A stretch of DNA of 64,000 bases from positions 47,274 to 111,273 of the forward strand of contig JAGWBQ010000003.1 of NCBI GenBank assembly GCA_021295815.1, in the 5' to 3' direction. Within the stretch, counting starts at the first letter, position 1. Each line of letters starts with the position of its first letter. This document shows positions 47,537 to 56,657 of the stretch, piece after piece. The notes beneath the pieces were generated by a model. It did not search any database, was not told the origin of the DNA, and worked only from the letters and a program-made list of their open reading frames with translations. The translations under genes were made by a program, and so were the position numbers. This stretch comes from Gemmatimonadota bacterium (lineage in GTDB: Bacteria > Gemmatimonadota > Gemmatimonadetes > Longimicrobiales > Gaopeijiaceae).

Positions 47537-50527
47537 TCAGAAGGCCTGGCCGATCGAGACGTGGAGGCGCAGTCGGTCGACGGACAATCCCGGCGCTTCG
47601 CCCCAGCCCCGTTCAGCCTTGAGCCGAGCGAGGGTCGAACTCTGCACCCAGGGCACGGGCCGACCGTCGACCACGAGCCTGGACTCCGGATCTTCCCCGT
47701 CCAAGTAAGGCAGGATGAGAGGAACCACCACCGGAAGCTCCTCGCCCGCGCGAAAGTGGTAGCCTAGATCGAGTCGCAGCGGTCCGATGGGGCTCGCGTA
47801 GCGCACTCCCAGCCCGGGAGCGACCTCGACCTCGGAGAGAGACACGCCGGCCGGGTTGTTCCAGACCTGGCCCACGTCGGCGAAGAGCACGCCCTCGAAC
47901 AGATTCGAGAGTCCGATCCGGGTCTCCAGGTTGGCTTCGAAAACCCAGTCGCCCCCGGTGGGCCGGGCCAGGAAGACGGAGGCGTCCGCCCTATCGGGAT
48001 CGCAGGTCAGGGCGGCAAGCTCTTCGGGGTCGCATCCTCCGGGCCCCAGCAGGCCGGCGGCCTCGGGCACGTAGAGCACGCGCGGACCGAGTCCGCCCTG
48101 TTCAAATCCCCTCACCGAGCTCGCCCCACCGGAATAGAATCGCTTGGTGGGATGGAGCGACAGACCACCCTCTCGGACGCTCTTCCCGTCAGCCCCGACC
48201 CAGCCTCCCCGCAAGCGGGTGGCGAGCACGAGGCGAGACGCGGGCTGGGAATACCAGACGCCCTCGCCCAGAACGCGCTGGTAGGTGAAATCGGATCCCG
48301 TCCACGACGAGGCATACTCATAGTCGAGTCGAACGACGTATCCGGCGGTAGGATTCAGAATGCCGGTCACCAGACTGCGGTTCAACCGAACCGTTACCGG
48401 AGCCAGACGATGGCGATCAGCCAGAATGGAGATGTCGTTCGGATCGCAGACCAGCAGGCTCGCGCACAGGAGCGCATCGGCCGCGCTCAGGCTGGAGAGC
48501 TCGAGGCCGTAGGCCGCCGTCACCGTGGTCTGGGTGTTCAATGGACGGGTGACGGCTGCGGAGGCGCCGATGGCTTCGCGCACGAAGATGTCGGGCACGG
48601 AGTTCCGTTCGGCGAAGAAAGTGGCCGAAAAGGAGTTTCGGGTGGAAAAAACCCAAGGCTGACTGAATTCGAGCGAAGCCAGCCAGTTGAGAGCCGCGAA
48701 TTCCTCTTCTCCACTCTGCGGACAGGCCAGGTTGTGAAGTTGGGACGCGAGCACGTTCGACACCCTCGTCCTTACGCTCAGGCGCCGACCGGCGCCCAGA
48801 AAGTTCCTCGCCGTCCACCGCGTCTCGGCATCCAGGCACTCGGCGCTGTTCAGTCCGGCTCCGTATCGGAACCGGTAGGCGTCGGACTCGGATATCCTGA
48901 TCTCCAGCGGCATCACGGAATCGGCGAGAAGGATCGCGGTGGAGTCGGCGAGCAGGTCCGCCCGGCGCACGATCTCCAGACCGAAGAGCCGGGTGCGGGC
49001 GTTGCGCAGCTCCTCGCGGCTGTAAAGGTCGCCTGCGGCGATGCGGGCGGTGTATAGGATCGTCGTCCGGTCGAGGGAGGAGTTGCCGGTCACAGTGATT
49101 TCGCCGTAGCGCACCAGAGGGCCGAGCGAGACATCCAAGGTGACCTCGGCGGCGTAAGGAGCGCCCGCCGGAACAAAGGTCTGTCGAAGCACGCGGGCAT
49201 GGGCGTAGCCGCGATCGGCCAGGCGAGCTTCCAGCGAATCCCTGAGAATCTGGAGATCGACGATCGAGAGCGCCTTGCCGGGAACCGGTGCGCCTCCGGC
49301 CGGAACCGCGTCGGAGAGCGAGTCCGGGAGGCCCGCAATCTCGAAGGAAGCGAGCAGGACCGGCCTGCCCTCGTCGATAGTGAAGGTCACATCGACCGAA
49401 CCGTCCTCGCGTTCGACCGTGGAGAAACCGACACTCGCCTCCTGAAAACCTCGCTGATGGTACCAGGCTCGCAGCCGGGCGGCGTCCACCACGAGAGAGC
49501 GCTCGCGAAGGAGCGCCGTGTTCGTAGCGAAATCCGCGCCTGCCCAGCAGAATGGAGTGAGCAGGAAGGTGACGCACTCCGAAGACCTCGTCTGAACGAT
49601 CCTCCTCAGCGAGTCGACCGGAAAGGTGAGATCGCCCGTGAACTCCACCCTGTGGATCTGCGGCGTCGGAATCTGAGCCGCCGCCCCGCCCCCGCCTGCC
49701 AGAGCGACTGCGGCCAGAAGGCCGAAGAGCAGACGCCGCGCCTTGCCCGCGAGAAAGGAACGCTTGCCCTCGCTGCGCGAGAAGCGGGTGACGGCGAGCG
49801 CAGGACCGTTCAGGTCTAGGAGGTTGACGGTATTGACGCCTTCTTCGGGAGCGCGCCAACGGGAGGAGGTAGCCGTGCCTGCATGGATCAGGAGGAAGGA
49901 CCCCGACCTCGATACGACCCTGTCCGCGTGCGAGACGTGCTGGTGACCGGCCAGCACCACGTCTACCCCCATCCCGGCGATCCTTTCGATGGCGTCTTCG
50001 GCGTTGGGCAGCGGAGAGCTTGCCTTTCCATGAATACGTCGGAGGCAGTGGTGGATGACGAGGATGCGGCGCTCCCCGGGCTCAGCCCCGTCGAAAGCCG
50101 TGCGGGCGTAGTTCAGATCTTCGCTCCGCAGCCGTCCGTTCACTATGCCGCGGTGGGGTGAAGCGGTGTTCAGGCCGACGACGAGAGCCCGCCCGGGCAG
50201 ATGGCATGCGCTTCTTCGCTCGCCTATGTGACGATCCCACTTTCGCCACGGCCACAGCAGCCGTTCCCAGAACCGATAGAGCGCGACGTCGTGGTTTCCG
50301 GCCACGCATATCGCAGGCGCTCCGATCTCGGTCAGAAGAGCCTCCGCGATCTCGTATTCGCGCTTTTTCGCCCTCTGGGTCAGATCGCCCGAAACGACTA
50401 CGAGATCGGGCGCGAGTTCCCGTATGAGCGCGAGAAAGGCTTCGCCTGCGGTGCGCAGGAAGGGTCGGCCGATCTGGAGATCCGAAGCGTGGAGGACCCG
50501 CAGCTCCGGGAGCGGATCCGGGGGCAA
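47537..50527 (-). CDS. Metallophosphoesterase fused in frame to a TamA/BamA-type POTRA and outer-membrane barrel protein
   Basis: 996 residues from TTG 50527, one nt after the lgt stop (TGACTTG); the alternative TTG 50578 overlaps lgt by 50 nt. Residues 9-250 are a calcineurin-like metallophosphoesterase: SDLQIG (the usual DxH is DLQ), GDLTQ (47-51), GNHD (77-80), IHH (158-160), GHQH (194-197). Residues 260-284 read AGKARRLLFGLLAAVALAGGGGAAAQ, a complete Sec signal peptide with AAA-Q cleavage site. POTRA-type domains then run from about 289 to 540 (IHRVEFTGDLTFPVDSLRRI; FGLEIVRRADLLADS), and an Omp85 barrel to the end, with the conserved loop motif SSVRGFEQG near residue 805 and a terminal Phe. 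No canonical start codon occurs just before the internal signal. TamB follows 11 nt downstream. Confidence 0.88.
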   Translation of the reverse strand: MPPDPLPELRVLHASDLQIGRPFLRTAGEAFLALIRELAPDLVVVSGDLTQRAKKREYEIAEALLTEIGAPAICVAGNHDVALYRFWERLLWPWRKWDRHIGERRSACHLPGRALVVGLNTASPHRGIVNGRLRSEDLNYARTAFDGAEPGERRILVIHHCLRRIHGKASSPLPNAEDAIERIAGMGVDVVLAGHQHVSHADRVVSRSGSFLLIHAGTATSSRWRAPEEGVNTVNLLDLNGPALAVTRFSRSEGKRSFLAGKARRLLFGLLAAVALAGGGGAAAQIPTPQIHRVEFTGDLTFPVDSLRRIVQTRSSECVTFLLTPFCWAGADFATNTALLRERSLVVDAARLRAWYHQRGFQEASVGFSTVEREDGSVDVTFTIDEGRPVLLASFEIAGLPDSLSDAVPAGGAPVPGKALSIVDLQILRDSLEARLADRGYAHARVLRQTFVPAGAPYAAEVTLDVSLGPLVRYGEITVTGNSSLDRTTILYTARIAAGDLYSREELRNARTRLFGLEIVRRADLLADSTAILLADSVMPLEIRISESDAYRFRYGAGLNSAECLDAETRWTARNFLGAGRRLSVRTRVSNVLASQLHNLACPQSGEEEFAALNWLASLEFSQPWVFSTRNSFSATFFAERNSVPDIFVREAIGASAAVTRPLNTQTTVTAAYGLELSSLSAADALLCASLLVCDPNDISILADRHRLAPVTVRLNRSLVTGILNPTAGYVVRLDYEYASSWTGSDFTYQRVLGEGVWYSQPASRLVLATRLRGGWVGADGKSVREGGLSLHPTKRFYSGGASSVRGFEQGGLGPRVLYVPEAAGLLGPGGCDPEELAALTCDPDRADASVFLARPTGGDWVFEANLETRIGLSNLFEGVLFADVGQVWNNPAGVSLSEVEVAPGLGVRYASPIGPLRLDLGYHFRAGEELPVVVPLILPYLDGEDPESRLVVDGRPVPWVQSSTLARLKAERGWGEAPGLSVDRLRLHVSIGQAF

Positions 50528-50528
50528 G

Positions 50529-51374
50529 TCAGGCCGCCTTCCCGGCCTTTGCTCTCCTGAGGGCGCGCAGGCCGACAAAGGCTGTCGCGATCATGGCCAG
50601 GCTGAAGAGCTGCGCCAGAGTCAGAATGCCGAAGAAACGGTCGTCCTTGGCTCGCAGGAACTCCACGAGGAAACGCTCGGCTCCCGCCAGAGCCATCCAG
50701 ATGAAGAAGAGGGATCCCGCAGGACCCCCGCCCAGACGAAGTTTCCAGAGGAACAGGAAGATCAGGGTGCTGAGGCCGACCTCGTAGAGCTGCGTGGGAT
50801 GCACCGGGAGCACTTCCCCGTAGCGCTCGACCAGCGCGGGATCCACCTCGATCCCGAAAGCCTCGATGTTGGCGACGGTGGTCGCCGGGGCGCCGTTGGG
50901 AAAGGCGATGCCCAGCCAGGAATCCGTGGGCCGGCCCCAGTCGTCCCCTACCAGAAAACAGCCTATGCGACCTATTCCGTACGCGAGAGCGAGGGACGGA
51001 GCGATGGCGTCCGCCGTTGCCGGGAGCGGCAGCCGACGGCGGCGTATCTCCCAGAGCACCAATGCGGTGCCACCGATCAGCCCGCCGTACCAGACCAGAC
51101 CGCCGCGACCGAAGAGCATGCCCGTCGGGTCGGCCGTCAGCCGGTCGAAATTGAGGAAAACGTAGTAGAGCTTGGCGCCGACGATTCCGCCGACCACGGC
51201 CATGAAGACGAAATCCCAGGCACGGTCCGGGTCCTGGCCGATGCGGCGCAGCTCGGTCCGGACCACGTAGCCGGCGGCAAGGAAGGCAAGGAACATGCAG
51301 ACGCCGAAGGAGGTCACGGGACTGCCGCCGAGAATGGGCACCCACTGCGGAATGTCGAAGATTACCGGGTACAT
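50529..51374 (-). CDS. lgt: Phosphatidylglycerol-prolipoprotein diacylglyceryl transferase
   Basis: 281 residues, about seven membrane helices. Transfers diacylglycerol to the lipobox Cys of prolipoproteins. The signature region reads GRIGCFLVGDDWGRPT, the variant with Cys-Phe-Leu in place of the E. coli Asn-Phe-Ile, seen in many non-proteobacterial Lgt proteins. HPTQLYEV and the C-terminal AERFLVEFLRAKD (family R-F-x-x-E-x-x-R) are present. Needed here for the several lipoproteins in this window. Starts 37 nt after tsaD. Confidence 0.95.
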   Translation of the reverse strand: MYPVIFDIPQWVPILGGSPVTSFGVCMFLAFLAAGYVVRTELRRIGQDPDRAWDFVFMAVVGGIVGAKLYYVFLNFDRLTADPTGMLFGRGGLVWYGGLIGGTALVLWEIRRRRLPLPATADAIAPSLALAYGIGRIGCFLVGDDWGRPTDSWLGIAFPNGAPATTVANIEAFGIEVDPALVERYGEVLPVHPTQLYEVGLSTLIFLFLWKLRLGGGPAGSLFFIWMALAGAERFLVEFLRAKDDRFFGILTLAQLFSLAMIATAFVGLRALRRAKAGKAA

Positions 51375-51411
51375 TTGCGCCTGAGTTGTGGTCGGTCCAC
51401 CGTTGTGCCGA

Positions 51412-52524
51412 TCAGTTCGCCGCCGCCGCGGTACCGTGCCGGAAGGTGCGACGGTCGTGTCCGGCGTTGGAGATACTGGCCAGTCCGGGGAAAGCTAGCG
51501 AGGCGGAGGCGTCCGTGTCCCACGGGCTGGCCCCGTCACGGGCGTACCGGAAGCGGGCGGTCCTGGCGATCATGGCTCCGTTGTCGAGCGAGAGCCGGGG
51601 GCTGGCGAAGTGGAGGGAGCCGTGTGGCCGGAGTCGTCGCATCAGCTCCGCCCGCAGCGCCTTGTTCGCTGCCACGCCGCCACCGACCAGCACCCGCCGG
51701 CACCCGGTCCGCGCAACCGCTCGCATCACCTTGGTGGCGAGAACGTCCACGGCCGCCGCCTGAAAGGAGGCCGCCAAGTCTGCGGAACGGGGAGTCGGAT
51801 CTCCGATCTTCTCCACAAGCACCGCCACCGCCGTCTTGAGGCCGGAGAACGAGAAGTCGAAGTAGGCAGGGTCCCCGGGTTGCCCGGCACGGCCCTTCAC
51901 CATAGGCCGAGGGAGCTGGAAATGGGGCTCCCCCGCAGCCGCCGCCCTTTCGATCTCGGGTCCGCCCGGATAGCCCATCCCCAGAAGCTTGGCCACCTTG
52001 TCGAAAGCCTCCCCCACCGCGTCGTCGCGGGTCTCCCCCAGGAGCGTGTACTCGCCCCAGGCGCCCGCATGGAGGAGGAGAGTGTGCCCGCCCGACACCA
52101 GGAGCCCGACGAAGGGCGGGCAGGCGTCGGGGTCTTCGAGGGATGCGGCGAATAGGTGCGCCTCCATGTGATGGCAGGCCACGAAGGGGCGACGGTACCC
52201 GAAGGCGGCGGCCTTGGTCCACGATACTCCGACCAGCAGGGAGCCGATGAGCCCGGGGCCGGCGGTCACGCTCCAGAGATCTATCTCGTTCCCCCGCACC
52301 CCGGCCTGGCGGAGGGCGGCGTCGGCCACGGCATCGATGGAACGCAGGTGAGCCCGGGCGGCGAGCTCGGGTACCACCCCGCCGTAGACCTCGTGCTCGT
52401 CCTGAGAGAGCACGACGTGGCCGAGAATCCGGTCGTCAGCGTCGATCACCGCGGCCGAAGTCTCGTCGCACGAGCTCTCCATGCCGAAGATCAGCGAGGG
52501 CAGGTCGGCCACGCCTGCGGTCAC
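51412..52524 (-). CDS. tsaD: tRNA N6-adenosine threonylcarbamoyltransferase
   Basis: 370 residues from GTG 52524. TsaD installs threonylcarbamoyl on A37 of ANN-decoding tRNAs with TsaB/TsaE. ASKHA fold with GMESSCDETSAAV near the start, the metal-binding ACHHMEAH, VSGGHTLLL, GLKTAVAVLVE, and RVLVGGGVAANKALR. Length is somewhat above the usual 335-345 owing to a C-terminal tail (SISNAGHDRRTFRHGTAAAA). Follows the short YbbR-like ORF by 16 nt. Confidence 0.96.
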   Translation of the reverse strand: MTAGVADLPSLIFGMESSCDETSAAVIDADDRILGHVVLSQDEHEVYGGVVPELAARAHLRSIDAVADAALRQAGVRGNEIDLWSVTAGPGLIGSLLVGVSWTKAAAFGYRRPFVACHHMEAHLFAASLEDPDACPPFVGLLVSGGHTLLLHAGAWGEYTLLGETRDDAVGEAFDKVAKLLGMGYPGGPEIERAAAAGEPHFQLPRPMVKGRAGQPGDPAYFDFSFSGLKTAVAVLVEKIGDPTPRSADLAASFQAAAVDVLATKVMRAVARTGCRRVLVGGGVAANKALRAELMRRLRPHGSLHFASPRLSLDNGAMIARTARFRYARDGASPWDTDASASLAFPGLASISNAGHDRRTFRHGTAAAAN

Positions 52525-52540
52525 TCCGCCGGTTCCGCAG

Positions 52541-52726
52541 TCATCCCGTGGATGTCAGAGCCCAGAGCAGCACCGCGATCACGAGGGCGGCGATCTTGAG
52601 ATGCCAATTGCGCTTCAACCCAGCCGGCGCCTCCTTTAACATCCGACCGACCTCGTCGACGCCCCCGAATTTGCCGAGATTGGTCAGCTTGGAAACCAGA
52701 GTCGTCTTACCTGTCGACAAGGTCAA
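52541..52726 (-). CDS. Short single-helix membrane protein resembling the N-terminus of YbbR/CdaR
   Basis: 61 residues from TTG 52726, whose codon overlaps the tlpA stop as TTGA (52726-52723), good support for real translation. The C-terminal half LKRNWHLKIAALVIAVLLWAL is the NxxLKxxAxxxAxxLWxx membrane segment that begins YbbR/CdaR proteins, but the frame stops right after it and no YbbR repeats follow before tsaD. Either a free-standing membrane peptide or a truncated YbbR gene. Confidence 0.6.
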   Translation of the reverse strand: MTLSTGKTTLVSKLTNLGKFGGVDEVGRMLKEAPAGLKRNWHLKIAALVIAVLLWALTSTG

Positions 52727-53280
52727 CCTCCCAGCAGGCGTTGAACGAGTTCGCGATTGACCTGCGAGTCCCAGTGGGTTCCGCCCGCGATCTTCTTGTA
52801 TATGATTCCGTCGCGTCCGATGAGGAAGGTCTCGGGTACGCCGGTCGTCCGGTAAACCCTCTGCACCCGCCCCTCGGGGTCGTGGAGAATCGGGAAGGTG
52901 AGGCCGTGCTCATCGGCGAACAGATCGAGTTTGCCGCCCGGACGGCCTGCGGCGTCAGCCTCGCCGTAGGGCGCGTCGACGCTCACCGCGAGTATCTCGA
53001 AGCCGTCGTCGGCGAATTCCTCGTAAAGCCGTTGCATGGAAGGCATCTCTTCCAGACAGGGCGGACACCAGGTGGCCCATACGTTGACCAGAATCACCTC
53101 GCCGCGATGCTCGAACACGGAACGCCGGCCTCCTTCGAGGTCAAAAGCGGAAAAGTCCGGCGCTTCAAAGCCCACGACCACCGGTTCCGCGTTGTCCCGC
53201 AGCACCCAGGCCGCGGTGATCAGAGCGGCCAAGGCCACAACTCCCCAGAGGTAGGGCGAGCGGGTCCACCCACGCTTCAC
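52723..53280 (-). CDS. TlpA/ResA-like membrane-anchored thioredoxin
   Basis: 185 residues from GTG 53280, overlapping the PASTA-protein stop as GTGA. N-terminal anchor WGVVALAALITAAWVL (13-28), then a periplasmic thioredoxin fold with redox motif WCPPC (71-75) after ILVNVWAT, and the family insert SVDAPYGEAD, cis-Pro region TTGVPETFLIGRDG. It probably reduces periplasmic disulfides, for example for cytochrome c maturation, though no ccm gene is in view. Coupled downstream to the YbbR-like ORF. Confidence 0.9.
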   Translation of the reverse strand: MKRGWTRSPYLWGVVALAALITAAWVLRDNAEPVVVGFEAPDFSAFDLEGGRRSVFEHRGEVILVNVWATWCPPCLEEMPSMQRLYEEFADDGFEILAVSVDAPYGEADAAGRPGGKLDLFADEHGLTFPILHDPEGRVQRVYRTTGVPETFLIGRDGIIYKKIAGGTHWDSQVNRELVQRLLGG

Positions 53281-54209
53281 GGTGTTCGCTCCGTCGTTCG
53301 GGTCGGCACCCCCTCGCGCCGGCTCCAACCGACTGCCAGCCGCACCTCGTCTCCCTTGGCGACCGGAACGCCCTCTTCCGGTGTCTGCTCGATCACCAGC
53401 CCGCTTTGGAAGCCGAAGCGGAAGACCTCCCGCACCTCCCCCAGCACCAGGTTCAGCGAGTCGAGCAGCTCCTCCGCTTCTTCCAGATTCAAGCCGACGA
53501 TTTCCGGCATCGGGAAGGGTAGCGGTCCGGAGCTGACCACCATGACCACCGTATCGGGAAGACTCAGTTCGGTTCCGACCTCGGGAACGGTCTCCACCAC
53601 CTGGCCGCGTGGGAGATCGGAGGCGACGGTGTCGAACACCAGTCCGAAGCCGGTTCCGGTGACCAGCACCTCGGCCATCCGGCCCGAGAGGCCGGTCACG
53701 TCGGGCACGAACCGGGTCAGCGGACCTCGGCTCACGGTGAGGCTCACCGAATCGCCCAGGCTGGCCACCTGACCGGGGAGCGGAGATTGTCCGAATACGA
53801 CCTCGTCGGGAATCTTCGGATGATTCAGGGAATCGACTTCCCTGAGGATGAGGCCGACCCCGGAGAGCATTGAGGTCGCCGCGGTGAGATCCATGCCGGC
53901 AAGACTGGGTACGGCGAAGAACCCCGTGGGCGGCGGGGCGGCCGGGTAGATCAAACGGGTGGCGACGAGGTAGCCGACCGCCAGGCTCGCGATCGCACCG
54001 AGGGCCAGCTTGCCCAGGTAGCCGAACAGACTTGGAGATGAGCCGGAGCGGGTGGATGGACGCGAGCGCCGGCCGGAGGCTGTACGGGCCCGGGATTTGG
54101 GCTTGGACGCGGCGGCCTTGGGCGTCTGGGCGGACGGTTTCCTCTTGCCGCCGGACCGTTTCTTCGGCTTGCCGGGGCGGCGGCGCGCGATCGAGTCTCC
54201 TAGCTTCAC
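53277..54209 (-). CDS. PASTA-domain membrane protein without kinase
   Basis: 310 residues from GTG 54209. A very basic N-terminal cytoplasmic part (KPKKRSGGKRKPSAQTPKAA), one membrane helix (LGKLALGAIASLAVGYLVAT, about 65-85), then three PASTA domains at about 93-158, 159-228 and 229-297 (FFAVPSLAGMDLTAATSML; FVPDVTGLSGRMAEVLV; FPMPEIVGLNLEEAEELL). PASTA domains bind muropeptides or beta-lactams in PknB kinases and PBP2x. Here neither kinase nor transpeptidase is attached. It lies 6 nt after rsmB. Confidence 0.87.
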   Translation of the reverse strand: MKLGDSIARRRPGKPKKRSGGKRKPSAQTPKAAASKPKSRARTASGRRSRPSTRSGSSPSLFGYLGKLALGAIASLAVGYLVATRLIYPAAPPPTGFFAVPSLAGMDLTAATSMLSGVGLILREVDSLNHPKIPDEVVFGQSPLPGQVASLGDSVSLTVSRGPLTRFVPDVTGLSGRMAEVLVTGTGFGLVFDTVASDLPRGQVVETVPEVGTELSLPDTVVMVVSSGPLPFPMPEIVGLNLEEAEELLDSLNLVLGEVREVFRFGFQSGLVIEQTPEEGVPVAKGDEVRLAVGWSRREGVPTRTTERTP

Positions 54210-54215
54210 GGGCAG

Positions 54216-55577
54216 TTACGGCCGCCTCCGAAACCGGGCGGCGAAAGCTCCGTCCACGCCCGTCTGATCGGGTCTGACGAGCAGGTGACTTTCAGCCGCC
54301 TGCCGCGCCGCCTCATGCGCAGGAGGCTCGAGCCTGAAGTCAGGGTGCTTCGTGAGAAATGCCGCCACTTGGAGCTCGTTTTCCTCCGGTTCGAGTGTGC
54401 AGGTCGAATACACCAGTAGTCCGCCCAGGGTTACCGCACGAGCGGCAGCGGCGAGGAAATCGGCCTGGAAAGCGGCCATCCTGGCAGGTGCGTCCGGTCT
54501 CAACCGCCAGCGCAGGTCGGGGTTGCGGGCGAACGTGGCGGTGCCGGTGCATGGAGCGTCGAGCAGAACCGCAGGGGACCGGTTCAGGGGCGGACGACGG
54601 GCGTCGGCGACCGCGCAGCGGACCTCCAGCCCGAGACGACGGGCGCCTGCGGCCACGAGCTGCAGACGGGAGGGAGATCGGTCGAGCGCGACGACCCGGC
54701 CGCCGCCGGCCGCCAGAACCAGGGCCTTACCGCCTGGCGCGGCGCAGAGATCGACAATGCGCCCGTCCGCCGGCAGGTCGGCGTAACGAACCGCCGAGTG
54801 CGCCCCCGGTCCCTGGATGACGGCATCGCCCACCGCTTCGAGAGCCGCGTCGGGCGCGACTCCGGCTGGTAACGGTACACAGCCGAAGAGAGTCGGATCG
54901 GGGTGGCGCGCCTGCTCGGGTTCGGGTCGACTTCGGGGCGTCCCCGCAATTCCGTCGCGAGGCGGCACCAGCCCCGCCAACCGGTTCCCGGCCCTCTCCA
55001 GGTCGCCATCCAGCGGGACCAGGCAGGTCGGAGGCGGACGGTTGGCCACCGTCACCAGATCCCGAGCGGTCTCGGCGCCCCACCTGGCGCACCAGCGCGC
55101 CACCAACCAGCGAGGATGCGAACCGCTCGTGGAGAGGTGGCCTACCGGATCGTCCTGCCAGCTCGGGAAGAGCTCCTCCGGGTTCGGAATCCTCAGAACC
55201 GAGCGCAACACGCCGTTCACGAACCGGGTGGCTCCCGCGGTCGTTCTCTTCCGGGCCAAGGCCACCGCTACCGAAACTGCGGCATACTCCGGCACCGAAT
55301 TCAGGTGGAGCGCCTGATACAGACCGGTGCGCAGGATCTCTCTCACCGGCGGATCGAGCTCCGCGACCGGGCGCTTCGAGCGCGCCGCTATGAGGTGATC
55401 GAGCCGGCCGCGAGCCCGTGTGGTTCCCCAGGCTATCTGGCGGGCGAGGCGACGATCCCTGAGTTCGAGCCCTTCGACGACCTCGTCGAAGGCCCGGTCG
55501 AGACGACGACCGCGCTCGACCTGGAGTCTTGTGTCGAGGGCCGCATCGCGTGCCGGAAATGGCGACCGGATGCTCAG
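54216..55577 (-). CDS. rsmB: 16S rRNA (cytosine-C5)-methyltransferase RsmB
   Basis: About 453 residues. Methylates C967 of 16S rRNA using SAM. N-terminal NusB-like RNA-binding domain ([38 protein letters not shown]), then the methyltransferase with [37 protein letters not shown] and [12 protein letters not shown] (both catalytic Cys). No ATG, GTG or TTG is present near the conserved N-terminus. The best candidate is a CTG at 55577, which overlaps the thiG stop as CTGA, exactly like the other couplings in this gene train. The open frame continues upstream into thiG. Confidence 0.93.
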   Translation of the reverse strand: MSIRSPFPARDAALDTRLQVERGRRLDRAFDEVVEGLELRDRRLARQIAWGTTRARGRLDHLIAARSKRPVAELDPPVREILRTGLYQALHLNSVPEYAAVSVAVALARKRTTAGATRFVNGVLRSVLRIPNPEELFPSWQDDPVGHLSTSGSHPRWLVARWCARWGAETARDLVTVANRPPPTCLVPLDGDLERAGNRLAGLVPPRDGIAGTPRSRPEPEQARHPDPTLFGCVPLPAGVAPDAALEAVGDAVIQGPGAHSAVRYADLPADGRIVDLCAAPGGKALVLAAGGGRVVALDRSPSRLQLVAAGARRLGLEVRCAVADARRPPLNRSPAVLLDAPCTGTATFARNPDLRWRLRPDAPARMAAFQADFLAAAARAVTLGGLLVYSTCTLEPEENELQVAAFLTKHPDFRLEPPAHEAARQAAESHLLVRPDQTGVDGAFAARFRRRP

Positions 55578-56443
55578 TCGACCATGCCTTCCATAGGGGA
55601 GGAGGGCGCGGCGATCTCGCGTGCGGGCATCCGGCCGGCGAGGAAGGCGGCTCGACCGGCGCGCACGCCGTCGGCCATGGCCCGGGCCATCAGCGCCGGG
55701 TCCCGCGCCTCGGCCAGCGCGGTGTTCATCAGCACTCCGTCCACACCCTGCTCCATCGTCACACATGCGTCCGAGGCGGTGCCGACCCCGGCGTCCACGA
55801 TCACCGGGACCTCGAGTCGCCGCTTGATCTCTCTGATGAAATAGGGATTGACCAACCCGAGTCCACTGCCGATGGGGCTCGCCAGCGGCATGACGGCGGC
55901 GCAGCCCGAATCTTCCAGACGCAGCGCGGTCACGAGGTCGTCGCTGGTATAGGCCATGACCTTGAACCCTTCCGCAACGAGGATCTTCGCGGCTTCGAGG
56001 GTTCCGTAGACATCCGGAACCAGGGTGCGTTCGTCGCCGATGACCTCGAGCTTGATGAAGTCGTTGAAGCCGGCGGCGCGAGCCAGACGCGCATAGCGGA
56101 CGGCGTCTTCGGCCGTGTAGCAGCCCGCCGTGTTGGCGAGCAGGAAGAACTCGTCGGGGTCGAGGACGCTCAGGATGCCCTCGTCTTCCCCGGTCAGATC
56201 CACGCGTCTGACCGCGACTGTGACCATCGAGGCCCCGCTGGCTCGGATCGCCTCCAGCATGATCTCGTTGGTGGAGTACTTGCCGGTGCCGACGATCAGC
56301 CGCGAGGCCAGGCGTTCACCGCCTATTTCGAGGAGGTCGCCGGAGTCGGGCCGGCCTCCGGACACCGTGGGTTCTTTTCCCGTATGCATCGAATGCCTAT
56401 CCGAGGTTGTCAGGTTGCGGGACAGGGTCGCATGTTCAGCCAC
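55574..56443 (-). CDS. thiG: Thiazole synthase
   Basis: 289 residues from GTG 56443, overlapping the thiS stop by 8 nt; an ATG 18 codons later is possible. ThiG joins deoxyxylulose 5-phosphate, dehydroglycine and ThiS-thiocarboxylate into the thiamin thiazole. Core: [57 protein letters not shown] with the Schiff-base Lys, [20 protein letters not shown] and [15 protein letters not shown]. No glycine oxidase (thiO) or thiH lies in view. Confidence 0.95.
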   Translation of the reverse strand: MAEHATLSRNLTTSDRHSMHTGKEPTVSGGRPDSGDLLEIGGERLASRLIVGTGKYSTNEIMLEAIRASGASMVTVAVRRVDLTGEDEGILSVLDPDEFFLLANTAGCYTAEDAVRYARLARAAGFNDFIKLEVIGDERTLVPDVYGTLEAAKILVAEGFKVMAYTSDDLVTALRLEDSGCAAVMPLASPIGSGLGLVNPYFIREIKRRLEVPVIVDAGVGTASDACVTMEQGVDGVLMNTALAEARDPALMARAMADGVRAGRAAFLAGRMPAREIAAPSSPMEGMVD

Positions 56444-56657
56444 CGCCCACGAAGTGCACGACCTCGAGCACGTCTCCCTCCCGGACCTTCGTTTCGGCGA
56501 AGCGTTCCCGCCTCAGGATTTCGCGGTTGAGTTCGATCACGACGGCGGCAGGATGGACGCCGAGCTCCGCGAGCAGACTGGTCACGGTATGTTCAGAGGC
56601 GATGCGCAGATCCTCGCCGTTTGCGCGAATGGCGATTTTCTCTCGAGTCTCGATCAA
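56436..56657 (-). CDS. thiS: Sulfur carrier protein ThiS
   Basis: 73 residues from TTG 56657, which overlaps the thiE stop as TTGA. Ubiquitin-like fold with [20 protein letters not shown] and [15 protein letters not shown], ending VVHFVGGG with the C-terminal Gly-Gly that is adenylated and thiocarboxylated. It supplies sulfur to ThiG, encoded next. Confidence 0.93.
   Translation of the reverse strand: MIETREKIAIRANGEDLRIASEHTVTSLLAELGVHPAAVVIELNREILRRERFAETKVREGDVLEVVHFVGGG

Noticed and set aside
50529..51374. Lgt with GRIGCFLVGDDWGRPT in place of the E. coli Asn-containing signature
   Set aside because: This Cys-Phe-Leu form is, to my knowledge, common in Lgt of other phyla, so I do not treat it as novel or inactive.
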